Assembly (NCBI RefSeq): GCF_007993735.1
Contig: NZ_CP042453.1
Coordinates: forward strand, 1,674,001 to 1,738,000
DNA length: 64,000 bases
Direction: 5' to 3'
Origin: Arenimonas daejeonensis
Lineage (GTDB): Bacteria > Pseudomonadota > Gammaproteobacteria > Xanthomonadales > Xanthomonadaceae
Numbering within the stretch: position 1 is the first letter of the stretch; each line of letters begins with the position of its first letter. The notes below the pieces were generated by a model. The model saw nothing but the letters and a program-made list of their open reading frames with translations. It was not told the origin of the DNA and made no database searches. A program made the translations under genes and the position numbers. Shown here in pieces: positions 9,829 through 29,750 of the stretch.

Positions 9829-10200
9829 ATGTCCCTTTCCAACGAGCAGATCGTCGAAGCCGTCGCCGGCAAGACCCTGATGGAAGTGATGGAGCTGGTC
9901 AAGGCCATCGAAGAGAAGTTCGGCGTCACCGCCGCCGCCCCGGTCATGATGGCCGGTCCGGCTGCTGGCCCGGCCGCCGCGGTCGAAGAGCAGACCGAGT
10001 TCACCGTCGTCCTGAAGGCCGCCGGCGAGAAGAAGGTCGAGGTCATCAAGGCCGTCCGCGCCATCACCGGCCTGGGCCTGAAGGAAGCCAAGGACCTCGT
10101 CGAGGCCACTGGCGTCGTGAAGGACGCCGTGTCGAAGGACGACGCCGCGAAGTTCAAGAAGGAACTCGAGGCGGCTGGCGCCACCGTCGAGCTCAAGTAA
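9829..10200 (+). CDS. rplL: 50S ribosomal protein L7/L12
   Basis: A 123-residue acidic Ala-rich protein. The N-terminal dimerisation helix contains [27 protein letters not shown], followed by an Ala/Pro/Gly hinge and the C-terminal factor-binding domain ([33 protein letters not shown]). It is the stalk protein that recruits translation factors. It follows rplJ and precedes a terminator-like hairpin and the rpoB leader. Confidence 0.97.
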   Translation: MSLSNEQIVEAVAGKTLMEVMELVKAIEEKFGVTAAAPVMMAGPAAGPAAAVEEQTEFTVVLKAAGEKKVEVIKAVRAITGLGLKEAKDLVEATGVVKDAVSKDDAAKFKKELEAAGATVELK

Positions 10201-10447
10201 GAAGCACTTTGGGTCGCCGGCTGGTTTTGGCGACGCACTGAGGCCGGGGGCGAAAGCTCCCGGCCTTTGGCCGTTCCCGAAGGAACGGCGGTTTCACGAG
10301 GCAAGCAACGATCCCGAGTTGCCAGTCGGAAGTAGCGGGAGAAGGCGTGCTGGTGCCGGCAATACCAGCGACTTCCCACTGGCAGTTTGATGTTTCTCCC
10401 CGGGCCGCGGACGCGCGGACCCCAGATACCCGAGGCGGTAGCTCACC
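10201..10447 (+). promoter_or_regulatory. rplL-rpoB intercistronic region with attenuator and long extended hairpin
   Basis: GGCCGGG (10242-10248) pairs with CCCGGCC (10259-10265), followed by TTT. A small hairpin CCGTTCC/GGAACGG comes next. Then an extended structure spans 10320-10384: TGCCAGT pairs with ACTGGCA, then after a C-C mismatch GGAAGT pairs with ACTTCC, and after an internal loop GCTGGT pairs with ACCAGC. E. coli has an attenuator and an RNase III site in this same gap. A matching role here is inferred from position and shape. Confidence 0.6.
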
Positions 10448-14599
<4,152 letters not shown>

Positions 14600-14625
14600 T
14601 CTGGCGCTGAGAACAGGAGAATCAA

Positions 14626-18834
<4,209 letters not shown>

Positions 18835-18844
18835 CAATTGCGCT

Positions 18845-18867
18845 GGCAGGCCCGCCGATGGCCTGCC
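18845..18867 (+). terminator. Hairpin after rpoC
   Basis: GGCAGGCC pairs perfectly with GGCCTGCC around a CGCCGAT loop, 11 bases after the rpoC stop. It lacks a T run, so termination is uncertain. A new promoter for rpsL lies 83 bases downstream. Confidence 0.4.
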
Positions 18868-18949
18868 CACATCCGGAAAGAGGGAACAGGAAGTTCCCTC
18901 GTGTCCGGTTCAAGGACGATGGAAACCCATATGACGCCCCTGTCACGCG

Positions 18950-18979
18950 TTGACAGAGGCGTTTAACGCGAAGTAAACT
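18950..18979 (+). promoter_or_regulatory. Sigma-70-type promoter of the str operon (rpsL-rpsG-fusA)
   Basis: Perfect -35 TTGACA at 18950-18955, an 18-base spacer and -10 TAAACT at 18974-18979. Seven bases later the sequence CTCGGTGGGCCGG-TTT-CCGGCC begins (18987-19008), a hairpin at the likely 5' end of the mRNA, then a T-rich stretch TTGTCTTTTT. The same CTCGGT-hairpin design is seen at the rpsJ promoters. Confidence 0.75.
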
Positions 18980-19039
18980 CCCGCTTCTCGGTGGGCCGGT
19001 TTCCGGCCTGCCTTGTCTTTTTCACAGGATTCCGACCGC

Positions 19040-19414
19040 ATGGCGACGATCAACCAGCTGGTGCGCAAGCCGCGCCAGCCCAACACCTACAAGAGCGCCT
19101 CCCCGGCGCTGGCCAACTGCCCGCAGCGTCGTGGCGTGTGCACCCGCGTGTACACCACCACTCCGAAGAAGCCGAACTCGGCCCTTCGCAAGGTCGCCAA
19201 GGTGCGCCTGACCAACGGCTTCGAAGTGATCTCCTACATCGGTGGCGAAGGCCACAACCTGCAGGAGCACTCGGTCGTGCTGATCCGCGGCGGTCGCGTC
19301 AAGGACCTTCCGGGCGTGCGCTACCACACCGTGCGTGGCTCGCTCGACGCCGCCGGTGTCGCCAAGCGCCGCCAGAGCCGCTCCAAGTACGGCGCCAAGC
19401 GTCCGAAGTCCTGA
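19040..19414 (+). CDS. rpsL: 30S ribosomal protein S12
   Basis: A 124-residue protein starting [32 protein letters not shown] and [13 protein letters not shown] keep the lysines associated with streptomycin sensitivity, so no resistance allele is visible. S12 is the decoding-centre protein. The first ATG of the longer frame (19013) has no family support. The one at 19040 matches the conserved N terminus. Confidence 0.97.
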   Translation: MATINQLVRKPRQPNTYKSASPALANCPQRRGVCTRVYTTTPKKPNSALRKVAKVRLTNGFEVISYIGGEGHNLQEHSVVLIRGGRVKDLPGVRYHTVRGSLDAAGVAKRRQSRSKYGAKRPKS

Positions 19415-19471
19415 GTGCGCGGTTCCATCCGCTGCGCTTGACACCCGATCAACAAAATTTAGGCAAGCATC

Positions 19472-19942
19472 ATGTCCCGTAAAGGTTCTCCCGGTACCCG
19501 TTCGATCCTCCCGGATCCGAAGCACGCGGAAGCGAAGTTGTTGCCCGCTTCATCAACATGGTCATGAAGTCCGGCAAGAAGTCGATTGCCGAGAAGATCG
19601 TCTACGGCGCCATGGACGTCATCGGCGAAAAGAACAGCGACGCTCTCGGCCTGGTCGAGAAGGCGCTGGGCAACGTCGCGCCGGCCGTCGAGGTCAAGTC
19701 CCGCCGCGTCGGTGGTGCGACCTACCAGGGTGCCGGTCGAAGTCCGCTCCTCGCGCCGCATGGCGCTGGCGATGCGCTGGGTGATCGACTCCGCGCGCAA
19801 GCGTGGCGAGAACACCATGCCGCGCAAGCTGGCCGCCGAGCTGCTGGAAGCCGCCGAGAACCGTGGCGGCGCCGTCAAGAAGCGCGAAGAAACCCACCGT
19901 ATGGCGGAAGCCAACAAGGCCTTCTCGCACTACCGCTGGTAA
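19472..19942 (+). CDS. rpsG: 30S ribosomal protein S7 (two apparent frameshifts)
   Basis: S7 nucleates the 30S head and in many bacteria represses the str operon. The frame starts [18 protein letters not shown], then shifts at 19521-19530 (CACGCGGAAG where HGSE is expected). It continues [19 protein letters not shown], and shifts again at CCAGGG (19725-19730), where an extra G interrupts [17 protein letters not shown]. It ends AFSHYRW. A +2 and a +1 insertion give 155 residues, the length I recall for xanthomonad S7. Both breaks look like sequencing error in an essential gene. Confidence 0.92.
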
Positions 19943-19963
19943 CAGACGAAAAGGATTTCAGCC

Positions 19964-22054
<2,091 letters not shown>

Positions 22055-22094
22055 TCCATCCAGTATCCAGATTACAGATTAGAGGCAGACAGTC

Positions 22095-23286
22095 ATGTCC
22101 AAGGGAAAGTTTGAGCGCACCAAGCCGCACGTGAACGTCGGCACCATCGGTCACGTTGACCATGGCAAGACGACGCTGACCGCCGCGCTGACCAAGATTG
22201 GCGCCGAGCGTTTCGGCGGCGAGTTCAAGGCGTACGACCAGATCGACGCGGCGCCGGAAGAGAAGGCGCGCGGCATCACGATCTCGACGGCGCACGTCGA
22301 GTACGAATCGCCGACCCGCCATTACGCGCACGTGGATTGCCCGGGCCACGCCGACTACGTGAAGAACATGATCACGGGTGCGGCGCAGATGGACGGCGCG
22401 ATCCTGGCGGTGCTCGGCCGCGGACGGCCCGATGCCGCAGACGCGCGAGCACATCCTGCTGGCCCGCCAGGTGGGTGTGCCGTACATCGTGGTCTACCTG
22501 AACAAGGCGGACCTGGTGGACGACGCCGAGCTGCTGGAGCTGGTGGAGATGGAAGTCCGCGAGCTGCTGAGCAAGTACGATTTCCCGGGCGACGACACCC
22601 CGATCATCACGGGTTCGGCGCGTTCGGCGCTGGAAGGCGACCAGAGCGACATCGGCGTGCCGTCGATCCTGAAGCTGGTGGACGCGCTGGACACCTGGAT
22701 CCCGGAGCCGCAGCGCGACGTGGACAAGGCGTTCCTGATGCCGGTCGAGGACGTGTTCTCGATCTCGGGCCGCGGCACCGTGGTGACCGGCCGCATCGAG
22801 CGCGGCATCATCAAGGTGGGTGACGAAATCGAGATCGTCGGTATCCGTCCGACCCAGAAGACGACCGTCACGGGCGTGGAGATGTTCCGCAAGCTGCTGG
22901 ACCAGGGCCAGGCGGGCGACAACGCCGGTCTGCTGCTGCGCGGCACCAAGCGTGACGACGTGGAGCGTGGCCAGGTGCTGGCCAAGCCGGGTTCGATCAC
23001 CCCGCACACCGAGTTCGAAGCCGAGGTGTACGTGCTGTCGAAGGACGAGGGTGGCCGTCATACCCCGTTCTTCAAGGGCTACCGCCCGCAGTTCTACTTC
23101 CGCACGACCGACGTGACGGGCGCCTGCCAGCTGCCGGAAGGCGTGGAGATGGTGATGCCGGGCGACAACGTGAAGATGGTGGTCAGCCTGATCGCGCCGA
23201 TCGCGATGGACGAGGGCCTGCGCTTCGCGATCCGCGAGGGTGGCCGCACCGTCGGCGCCGGCGTGGTTGCCAAGGTCATCAAGTAA
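22095..23286 (+). CDS. tuf: Elongation factor Tu, copy 2 (one apparent frameshift)
   Basis: Nearly identical to tuf copy 1 at 5.3 kb over its whole length, with only scattered single-base differences. After the CCTGG at 22403-22407 the reading is GCGGTGCTCGG where copy 1 reads TGTGTTCGG, one base longer, so [12 protein letters not shown] is broken. The frame is recovered from [14 protein letters not shown] onward. Repair gives 396 residues. It has a better upstream purine stretch (GAGGCAGACAG) than copy 1 and ends the str operon. The last codons overlap a candidate promoter -35. Confidence 0.95.
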
Positions 23287-23295
23287 GTCTATACT
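23267..23295 (+). promoter_or_regulatory. Candidate upstream promoter (P1) of the S10 operon, -35 inside the tuf coding end
   Basis: TTGCCA at 23267-23272 lies in the last codons of tuf and is followed after 17 bases by TATACT at 23290-23295. Six bases later CTCGGT starts at 23302, followed by the hairpin CGCCC-CTCA-GGGCG. tuf copy 1 has the same -35 bases but no TATACT, so the -10 is specific to this locus. Confidence 0.55.
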
Positions 23296-23337
23296 TCGCG
23301 GCTCGGTCGCCCCTCAGGGCGGCCTACATAACGAAAT

Positions 23338-23356
23338 GAGGGGCAGGATGCCCCTC
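23338..23356 (+). terminator. Hairpin after tuf copy 2
   Basis: GAGGGGC pairs perfectly with GCCCCTC around AGGAT. It is followed by GTGTTCG rather than a T run, so termination is uncertain. It lies between the two candidate S10-operon promoters. Confidence 0.4.
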
Positions 23357-23397
23357 GTGTTCGCGGCCAGGACGGTCGAAGCTGTGTAAAACAACCC

Positions 23398-23427
23398 TTT
23401 ACAGGGCGGTTTAACACAAGCTATACT
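23398..23427 (+). promoter_or_regulatory. Main S10-operon promoter (P2)
   Basis: TTTACA at 23398-23403, an 18-base spacer and TATACT at 23422-23427. CTCGGTGGACCA (23434-23445) then pairs with TGGTCCGCCGAG (23450-23461) around GACA, placing a 12-bp hairpin at the expected mRNA 5' end, followed by TTTGCTTT. rpsJ starts about 100 bases downstream. Confidence 0.75.
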
Positions 23428-23433
23428 TTCTTG

Positions 23434-23532
23434 CTCGGTGGACCAGACATGGTCCGCCGAGTTTGCTTTCCACGGGAACCAGGGCGCAAAGCCCCTGATT
23501 CCGACGCTCTTTACCGCAACAAGGAAATCGCC
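23434..23532 (+). promoter_or_regulatory. S10 operon mRNA leader with two hairpins
   Basis: The first hairpin (23434-23461) has a 12-bp stem and a T-rich tail, like a small attenuator. The second is an imperfect stem around GCAAA, in which GGAA..CAGGGC faces GCCCCTG..TTCC. In E. coli, L4 regulates the S10 leader. Whether L4 acts on this shorter leader is not visible from the sequence. Confidence 0.5.
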
Positions 23533-23844
23533 ATGGCGGACCAGAAGATCCGGATTCGGCTCAAGGCCTACGATCATCGCCTGATTGATCGTTCGGCTTC
23601 CGAAATCGTGGAGACGGCCAAGCGGACCGGCGCGCAGGTGCGCGGCCCGATCCCGCTGCCGACCAAGATTGAACGCTACACCGTCCTGGTGTCGCCGCAC
23701 GTCGACAAGGACGCGCGCGACCAGTACGAGACCCGCACCCACAAGCGCGTGCTGGATATCGTTGACCCGAACGACAAGACCGTTGACGCGCTCATGAAGC
23801 TCGAGCTCGCGGCCGGCGTCGACGTTCAGATCAAGCTGACCTGA
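23533..23844 (+). CDS. rpsJ: 30S ribosomal protein S10
   Basis: A 103-residue protein with the NusE/S10 core [40 protein letters not shown] and [20 protein letters not shown]. It serves in the 30S head and in NusB-dependent antitermination. ATG 23533 follows AAGGAAAT. It is the first gene of the S10 operon. Confidence 0.97.
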   Translation: MADQKIRIRLKAYDHRLIDRSASEIVETAKRTGAQVRGPIPLPTKIERYTVLVSPHVDKDARDQYETRTHKRVLDIVDPNDKTVDALMKLELAAGVDVQIKLT

Positions 23845-23854
23845 GGCCACTGCC

Positions 23855-24500
23855 ATGACGACCAAAAACATTGGAATCGTGGGCCGCAAGGCGGGCATGA
23901 GCCGCATCTTCACCGAAGACGGCCGCTCCATTCCCGTCACCGTGATCGAAGCCAGCCCGAACCGCATCACCCAGATCAAGACTGTCGAGACCGACGGCTA
24001 CACCGCCGTGCAGGTCACCGCCGGCGCCAAGCGCGCCGCGCTGGTCAACAAGCCGCTGTCGGGCCACTTCGCCAAGGCGAAGGTCGAGGCCGGCCGTGGC
24101 CTGTGGGAGTTCCGCATCGAAGACAAGGACGCGGGCAACTACGAAGTCGGCACCGAGATCAAGGCGGACGTCTTCACCGTTGGCCAGCTGGTCGACGTTG
24201 CCGGCATCACCAAGGGCAAGGGCTTGGGGCACCATCAAGCGCTGGAAGTTCAAGATGGGCGACGCCACCCACGGTAACTCGCTGTCGCACCGCTCGCCGG
24301 GCTCCATCGGCCAGCGCCAGACGCCGGGCCGCGTGTTCCCGGGCAAGAAGATGTCCGGCCACATGGGTTCCGTCCAGCAGACCATGCAGAACCTCGAAGT
24401 GGTCAAGGTCGACGCCGAGCGTGGCCTGATCGCGATCAAGGGTTCCGTTCCGGGTGCGCCTGGCGGCGACGTCATCGTGCGCCCCACGAGCAAAGGTTGA
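23855..24500 (+). CDS. rplC: 50S ribosomal protein L3 (one apparent frameshift)
   Basis: The N-terminal part [20 protein letters not shown] runs to ITKGKGLG, then the frame shifts at 24221-24229. GGCTTGGGGCACC replaces an expected GGCCTGGGCACC, so one G is gained and CCTGG becomes CTTGG. The next frame continues [20 protein letters not shown] to VIVRPTSKG. The repaired length is 214 residues. L3 initiates 50S assembly. The shift is at an inferred CCTGG site. Confidence 0.94.
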
Positions 24501-24511
24501 GGAGTTAGATA

Positions 24512-25113
24512 ATGGAACTCGCCGTTATTGGAAGCGCCCAGAAGCTGTCGGTCTCCGACGCTGTCTTCGGTCGCGAATTTAGCGAGGATCTGGTGCACCA
24601 GGTGGTCGTTGCTTTCCGCAACGCCGGCCGTGCAGGCACCAAGGCCCAGCTGACGCGCTCGGAAGTTTCCGGCACGACCAAGAAGTTCAAGAAGCAGAAG
24701 GGCGGCGGTGCCCGTCACGGTGACTACCGCGCCCCGATCTTCATCGGTGGTGGCGTGACGTTTGCCGCCAAGCCGCGCAATTTCGCCCAGAAGGTCAACC
24801 GCAAGATGTACCGCGCCGCTGTCTGCGCGATCATCTCCGAGCTGAACCGCCAGGATCGCCTGAAGGTCGTCGACGCGTTTGACGTCGCCGAGCCGAAGAC
24901 CAAGGCCCTGGTCGCCAAGTTGAACGAGATGGGCATCGCCCGTCCGTTGATCGTCACCGAGAACGGCACCGACGCCCTGTTCCTGGCCGCCCGCAACCTG
25001 CCGTACGTGCAGGTCCGCGACGTCAGGGCCTGGACCCGGTCGCCCTGGTCGGTGCCGAGTACGTGATCATGACCGCGGAAGCGGTCAAGAAGGTCGAGGA
25101 GTGGCTGGCATGA
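24512..25113 (+). CDS. rplD: 50S ribosomal protein L4 (one apparent frameshift)
   Basis: L4 lines the exit tunnel and in E. coli represses the S10 operon. [20 protein letters not shown] leads to the conserved loop [18 protein letters not shown]. The frame breaks after YVQVRDV at 25024, where CAGGG stands for the expected [26 protein letters not shown] continues to VEEWLA in the next frame. Repaired length is 200 residues. Its stop overlaps the rplW start (ATGA), implying translational coupling. Confidence 0.94.
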
Positions 25114-25406
25114 GCAACATCAAGATCCTCGGCGTTCTTCGCGCGCCGCGCATTTCTGAAAAGACTGCGCGGATCCAGGAGCAGAGCAACCAGTACGTCT
25201 TCGAAGTGGCGCAGACCGCGACCAAGGCCGACGTCAAGTCGGCGGTGGAATCGCTGTTCAGCGTCAAGGTCGAAGCGGTCAACGTGGTGAACGTGAAGGG
25301 CAAGCAGAAGACCTTCCGTAACCGTGCCGGCCGTCGCGGCGACTGGCGCAAAGCATACGTTCGGCTGGCCGAAGGCCAGACGATCGACGTGATGGCCAAG
25401 GCCTGA
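25110..25406 (+). CDS. rplW: 50S ribosomal protein L23
   Basis: A 98-residue protein from ATG 25110, overlapping the rplD stop by four bases. It has [20 protein letters not shown] and the conserved [21 protein letters not shown] and [24 protein letters not shown] regions. L23 sits at the tunnel exit and docks SRP and trigger factor. An upstream GTG in frame (25101) is not needed. Confidence 0.96.
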   Translation: MSNIKILGVLRAPRISEKTARIQEQSNQYVFEVAQTATKADVKSAVESLFSVKVEAVNVVNVKGKQKTFRNRAGRRGDWRKAYVRLAEGQTIDVMAKA

Positions 25407-25417
25407 GGCAAGTACCC

Positions 25418-26245
25418 ATGGCACTAATGACTTTCAAGCCGACCTCGCCTGGCCGCCGCGCCATGGTGCGCGTCTCCACCGCCGGCCTGCACAAGGGCGG
25501 CCCGCTGGAATCGCTGGTCGAAAAGCAGAGCAAGAGCGGCGGCCGCAACAATTACGGCCGCATCACCACCCGCCACATCGGCGGTGGCCACAAGCAGCAT
25601 TACCGCATCATCGACTTCAAGCGCGACAAGGAAGGCATCCCGGCCCGCGTCGAGCGCATCGAGTACGATCCGAACCGCACCGCGCACATCGCGCTGCTGT
25701 GCTACGCCGACGGTGAGCGCCGCTACATCATCGCTCCCAAGGGCCTGTCGCAGGGCGACCAGGTGATCGCTGGCAAGGACGCGCCGATCAAGACCGGCAA
25801 CAGCCTGCCGCTGCGCAACATGCCGGTCGGTTCGACCGTGCATTGCGTCGAGATGAAGCCCGGCAAGGGCGCCCAGCTGGCCCGTGCCGCTGGCGCCGGC
25901 GCCCAGCTGATCTCGCGTGACGGCGGCTACGCCACCCTGCGTCTCCGCTCCGGCGAGATGCGCAAGGTGCCGGCCGACTGCCGCGCCACCATCGGCGAAG
26001 TGGGCAATGTCGAGCACAACCTCGAGAAGCTGGGCAAGGCGGGTGCGAAGCGTTGGCGCGGCGTCAAGCCGACCGTCCGCGGCGCCGCCATGAACCCGGT
26101 TGACCATCCGCACGGCGGTGGTGAGGCGAAGGCTGGCCAGGGTAACCCGCACCCGGTGTCCCCGTGGGGCACTCCGGCGAAGGGTTACAAGACGCGCAAG
26201 AACAAGCGCACCCAGAAGTTCATCGTGCGCGATCGTAGGGGTTGA
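25418..26245 (+). CDS. rplB: 50S ribosomal protein L2
   Basis: An intact 275-residue protein with [15 protein letters not shown] at the start, [21 protein letters not shown], and the C-terminal signature [19 protein letters not shown] that includes the catalytic-centre-proximal His. L2 supports peptidyl-transferase activity and subunit joining. Confidence 0.97.
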   Translation: MALMTFKPTSPGRRAMVRVSTAGLHKGGPLESLVEKQSKSGGRNNYGRITTRHIGGGHKQHYRIIDFKRDKEGIPARVERIEYDPNRTAHIALLCYADGERRYIIAPKGLSQGDQVIAGKDAPIKTGNSLPLRNMPVGSTVHCVEMKPGKGAQLARAAGAGAQLISRDGGYATLRLRSGEMRKVPADCRATIGEVGNVEHNLEKLGKAGAKRWRGVKPTVRGAAMNPVDHPHGGGEAKAGQGNPHPVSPWGTPAKGYKTRKNKRTQKFIVRDRRG

Positions 26246-26251
26246 TAGGCC

Positions 26252-26524
26252 ATGGCACGTTCTCTTAAGAAAGGTCCCTTCATCGACCACCACCTCGTCA
26301 AGAAGGTGGAGGCCGCTCAGGGCAACAGCAAGAAGCCGATCAAGACCTGGTCGCGTCGTTCCATGGTCTCGCCGGAAATGGTCGGGCTCACCATCGCCAT
26401 CCACAATGGCAAGGTGCACGTCCCCGTTCTGGTGAACGAGAACATGGTTGGCCACAAGCTCGGCGAGTTCGCCCTCACCAGGACCTTCAAGGGTCATGGC
26501 GGCGACAAGAAGTCGGGCAAGTAA
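26252..26524 (+). CDS. rpsS: 30S ribosomal protein S19
   Basis: A 90-residue basic protein starting [19 protein letters not shown], with [23 protein letters not shown] and [21 protein letters not shown]. It is part of the 30S head near the A site. Spacing to rplB is six bases and to rplV six bases. Confidence 0.97.
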   Translation: MARSLKKGPFIDHHLVKKVEAAQGNSKKPIKTWSRRSMVSPEMVGLTIAIHNGKVHVPVLVNENMVGHKLGEFALTRTFKGHGGDKKSGK

Positions 26525-26530
26525 GGAGAC

Positions 26531-26872
26531 ATGACGATGGAAGCCAAAGCCATTCTCCGCACGGCCCGGATTTCGCCGCAGAAGGCCCGCCTGGTCGCCG
26601 ACCAGGTCCGTGGCATGCCGGTGGCCCGCGCCGCCGATCTGCTGCAGTTCTCGGACAAGAAGGCCGCCCACATGATCCGCAAGGTCCTGTGGTCCGCCAT
26701 CTCGAACGCCGAAAACAACCTCGGCGCTGACATCGACGAGCTCAAGGTCGCCAGCATCATGGTCGACGAGGGCCCCGTCCTGAAGCGTTTCATGGCCCGC
26801 GCCAAGGGCCGCGGCACCCGCATCCTCAAGCGCACCAGCCACATCACTGTGGTTGTGGGCTCGGGCAAGTAA
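26531..26872 (+). CDS. rplV: 50S ribosomal protein L22
   Basis: A protein of up to 113 residues with [21 protein letters not shown] at the start and [25 protein letters not shown] at the end, the beta-hairpin that lines the exit tunnel. GGAG stands only two bases before ATG 26531, and the ATG at 26537 has better spacing, so the true start may be two codons downstream. Confidence 0.95.
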   Translation: MTMEAKAILRTARISPQKARLVADQVRGMPVARAADLLQFSDKKAAHMIRKVLWSAISNAENNLGADIDELKVASIMVDEGPVLKRFMARAKGRGTRILKRTSHITVVVGSGK

Positions 26873-26888
26873 GGCAGGGACGAAGACT

Positions 26889-27591
26889 ATGGGTCACAAA
26901 GTTCATCCGACCGGAATCCGCCTGGGCATCGCCAAGGACTGGAATTCCAAGTGGTTCGCCAACAAGCGCGACTACGCCCAGTACCTCGTGTCCGACCTCA
27001 AGGTCCGCGAGATGCTGCGCAAGAAGCTCGCGCAGGCTGGCATCTCCAAGATCCTGATCGAGCGTCCGTCGAAGTCCGCCCGCGTCACGATCCACTCCGC
27101 CCGCCCGGGCGTGGTGATCGGCAAGCGCGGCGAGGACATCGAGAAGCTCCGCAAGGAAGTCTCGGACATCATGGGCGTTCCGGCGCACATCAATGTTTCC
27201 GAGGTCCGCAAGCCCGAGCTCGACGCCCAGCTGGTCGCCGAGTCGATCGCCCAGCAGCTGGAGCGCCGCATCATGTTCCGCCGCGCGATGAAGCGCGCCG
27301 TCGGCAACTCGATGCGCCTCGGCGCCCCTGGGCATCAAGGTCAACGTCGCCGGCCGCCTGAACGGCGCCGAGATCGCGCGTTCGGAGTGGTACCGCGAGG
27401 GCCGCGTGCCCCTGCACACCCTGCGCGCCGACATCGACTACGGCTTCGCCGAAGCCCTCACCACCTACGGCATCATCGGCGTGAAGGTGTGGGTCTACAA
27501 GGGCGAGGTTTTCGACTTCAGCCAGGTTGGCCAGGAGAAAGTGGAAGAGCGCTCCGAGCGCCCGTCCCGTCCTGCGAAGGAAATGAGGTAA
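26889..27591 (+). CDS. rpsC: 30S ribosomal protein S3 (one apparent frameshift)
   Basis: S3 guards the mRNA entry site. ATG 26889 gives [20 protein letters not shown]. The KH domain contains [17 protein letters not shown]. The frame breaks at GCCCCTGGGC (27324-27332), which has one extra C directly before a [25 protein letters not shown] then continues to the end at RPAKEMR. Repair gives 233 residues. An identical GCC(C)CTGGG insertion is seen in the hydrolase gene at 52.9 kb. Confidence 0.95.
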
Positions 27592-27597
27592 GCCGCC

Positions 27598-28011
27598 ATG
27601 CTGCAACCCAAGCGAACCAAGTACCGCAAGGTCTTCAAGAGCCGTAACGACGGCCTGAGCTGGAACGGCGCCGCCGTCAGCTTCGGCGAGTACGGCCTGA
27701 AGGCCACCTCGCACGGCCAGCTGACCGCTCGCCAGATCGAGGCCGCGCGTCGTTCCATCAGCCGCTACGTCAAGCGCGGCGGCAAGATGTGGATCCGCGT
27801 GTTCCCCGACAAGCCGATCACCAAGAAGCCGATCGAAGTCCGAATGGGCGCCGGTAAGGGCAACGTCGAGTACTGGGTGGCGCAGATCGCCCCCGGTCGT
27901 GTGATCTACGAGATCGAGGGCGTTGACGAAGCGACCGCTCGCGAGGCGTTCCGCCTGGCGGCCGCGAAGCTCTCGGTGCAGACCACTTTCGTGACCCGGA
28001 CGGTGCGCTGA
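27598..28011 (+). CDS. rplP: 50S ribosomal protein L16
   Basis: A 137-residue protein with [19 protein letters not shown], the [24 protein letters not shown] core and [23 protein letters not shown]16 contacts tRNA at the A site. It starts six bases after rpsC, and rpmC starts two bases after its stop. Confidence 0.97.
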   Translation: MLQPKRTKYRKVFKSRNDGLSWNGAAVSFGEYGLKATSHGQLTARQIEAARRSISRYVKRGGKMWIRVFPDKPITKKPIEVRMGAGKGNVEYWVAQIAPGRVIYEIEGVDEATAREAFRLAAAKLSVQTTFVTRTVR

Positions 28012-28012
28012 T

Positions 28013-28197
28013 ATGGAACTCAAGGAACTGCGTAACAAGTCGGCGACCGAGCTGAAGACCCACCTGCTGGACCTGCACAAGGAGCAGTTCGCTCTGCGCA
28101 TGCAGAAGGCCACTGGTCAGCTCAACGCCCCCACCGCATCAAGCTGGTCCGTCGCGAAATTGCGCAGACGATGACCCTGCTGACTGTCAAGAAGTAA
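28013..28197 (+). CDS. rpmC: 50S ribosomal protein L29 (one apparent frameshift)
   Basis: A short helical protein at the tunnel exit. [20 protein letters not shown] to KATGQLNAP is in the first frame. One C is missing from the C run 28128-28132, after which [21 protein letters not shown] follows in the next frame to TAA 28195. Repaired length is 61 residues. Read literally, the gene would lose its conserved C-terminal half. Confidence 0.92.
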
Positions 28198-28206
28198 GGG
28201 CGAGCC

Positions 28207-28470
28207 ATGAGCGATAATGCCAACCAGCTGCGCACGGTCGAAGGCCGCGTTGTCAGCAACAAGATGAACAAGACCGTCACGATCCTCGTCGAGCGTCAGG
28301 TCAAGCACCCGCTGTACGGCAAGTACATCCGGCGCTCGACCAAGCTGCACGCCCACGACGAAGAGAACGCGTGCCACGAGGGCGACGTCGTCCGCGTGAC
28401 CGAGTGCCGTCCGCTGTCGAAGACCAAGAACTGGCGCGTGGTGGAAGTCATCACGCGTGCGGCGAAGTAA
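28207..28470 (+). CDS. rpsQ: 30S ribosomal protein S17
   Basis: An 87-residue OB-fold protein with the signature region [40 protein letters not shown] and [20 protein letters not shown]. It binds 16S rRNA in the 30S body. It lies nine bases after rpmC. Confidence 0.96.
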   Translation: MSDNANQLRTVEGRVVSNKMNKTVTILVERQVKHPLYGKYIRRSTKLHAHDEENACHEGDVVRVTECRPLSKTKNWRVVEVITRAAK

Positions 28471-28482
28471 GGAGGCCACGAA

Positions 28483-28851
28483 ATGATCCAGGTACAGAGC
28501 TACCTCGAGGCCGCCGACAACTCCGGCGCCAAGGAAATGATGTGCATCAAGGTGCTCGGCGGCTCCAAGCGCCGTTACGCCCACATTGGCGACATCATCA
28601 AGGTGACCGTCAAGGACGCCATTCCCCGCGGCAAGGTCAAGAAGGGCGAGGTCTACGACGCCGTCGTCGTCCGCACCCGTTCCGGCGTGCGCCGGGCCGA
28701 TGGTTCGCTGATCCGTTTCGACGGCAACGCGGCCGTGCTGCTGAACAACAAGCAGGAGCCGATCGGCACCCGCATCTTCGGGCCCGTGACCCGTGAGCTT
28801 CGTTCCGAGAAGTTCATGAAGATCGTCTCGCTCGCTCCCGAAGTGATCTGA
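28483..28851 (+). CDS. rplN: 50S ribosomal protein L14
   Basis: A 122-residue protein starting [20 protein letters not shown], with [40 protein letters not shown] and the C-terminal [13 protein letters not shown]. It forms part of the subunit interface. GGAGG lies eight bases upstream. It opens the spc operon, although no separate promoter is obvious here. Confidence 0.97.
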   Translation: MIQVQSYLEAADNSGAKEMMCIKVLGGSKRRYAHIGDIIKVTVKDAIPRGKVKKGEVYDAVVVRTRSGVRRADGSLIRFDGNAAVLLNNKQEPIGTRIFGPVTRELRSEKFMKIVSLAPEVI

Positions 28852-28865
28852 GGGCAGGAACAGAC

Positions 28866-29180
28866 ATGAACCGTATCCGCAAGGGTGACCAGGTGATCGT
28901 GATCGCCGGCGCCGACAAGGGCAAGAAGGGTGAGGTTGTTCGCGTGGCCGGCGACAAGGTCATCGTCCAGAACATCAACATCATCAAGCGCCACACCAAG
29001 CCGAATCCGCAGGCGAACATCGCCGGCGGCATCGTCGAGCGCGAGGCGCCGATCCATATTTCCAACGTGATGCTGTTCAACCAGGCCAACGGCAAGGGTG
29101 AGCGCGTCGGTTTCAAGGTGCTCGAGAATGGACGCAAAGTGCGTGTGTTCCGCTCGAGCGGTGAGGCGATTGACGCCTAA
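28866..29180 (+). CDS. rplX: 50S ribosomal protein L24
   Basis: A 104-residue KOW-domain protein with [20 protein letters not shown] at the start, then [19 protein letters not shown] and [19 protein letters not shown]. It is one of the two 50S assembly initiators. Confidence 0.96.
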   Translation: MNRIRKGDQVIVIAGADKGKKGEVVRVAGDKVIVQNINIIKRHTKPNPQANIAGGIVEREAPIHISNVMLFNQANGKGERVGFKVLENGRKVRVFRSSGEAIDA

Positions 29181-29191
29181 GGAATGATGCA

Positions 29192-29734
29192 ATGACCACC
29201 CGTCTCGAAACGATCTACAAGGAAACCGTGGTTCCGAAGCTGATGGAACGCTTCGGCTACGAGAACATCATGCAGGTGCCGCGCATCTCCAAGATCACGC
29301 TGAACATGGGCGTGGGCGAGGCCGTGGGCAACAAGAAGATCCTGGAAAATGCCGTCGCCGACATGACCAAGATCGCCGGCCAGAAGCCGATCACCACCAA
29401 CGCCCGCGTTTCCGTCGCCAGCTTCAAGATCCGCGACGGCTGGCCGATCGGCTGCAAGGTGACCCTGCGCCGCGCCAAGATGTACGAGTTCCTGGACCGC
29501 CTGATCAACATCTCGCTGCCCCGCGTGCGTGACTTCCGCGGCGTGTCGGGTCGTTCGTTCGACGGCCGTGGCAACTTCAACATGGGCGTCAAGGAACAGA
29601 TCATCTTCCCCGAGATCGATTTCGACGCCGTCGACGCCATGCGTGGCATGGACATCGCCATCACCACGACGGCGAAGACCAACGAGGAAGCCAAGGCGCT
29701 GCTCGAGGCCTTCAACTTCCCGTTCCGCAACTGA
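29192..29734 (+). CDS. rplE: 50S ribosomal protein L5
   Basis: A 180-residue protein with [20 protein letters not shown], the signature [21 protein letters not shown] and [20 protein letters not shown]. It binds 5S rRNA in the central protuberance. The frame is intact. Confidence 0.97.
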   Translation: MTTRLETIYKETVVPKLMERFGYENIMQVPRISKITLNMGVGEAVGNKKILENAVADMTKIAGQKPITTNARVSVASFKIRDGWPIGCKVTLRRAKMYEFLDRLINISLPRVRDFRGVSGRSFDGRGNFNMGVKEQIIFPEIDFDAVDAMRGMDIAITTTAKTNEEAKALLEAFNFPFRN

Positions 29735-29750
29735 TCCGAGGACTACCAGA

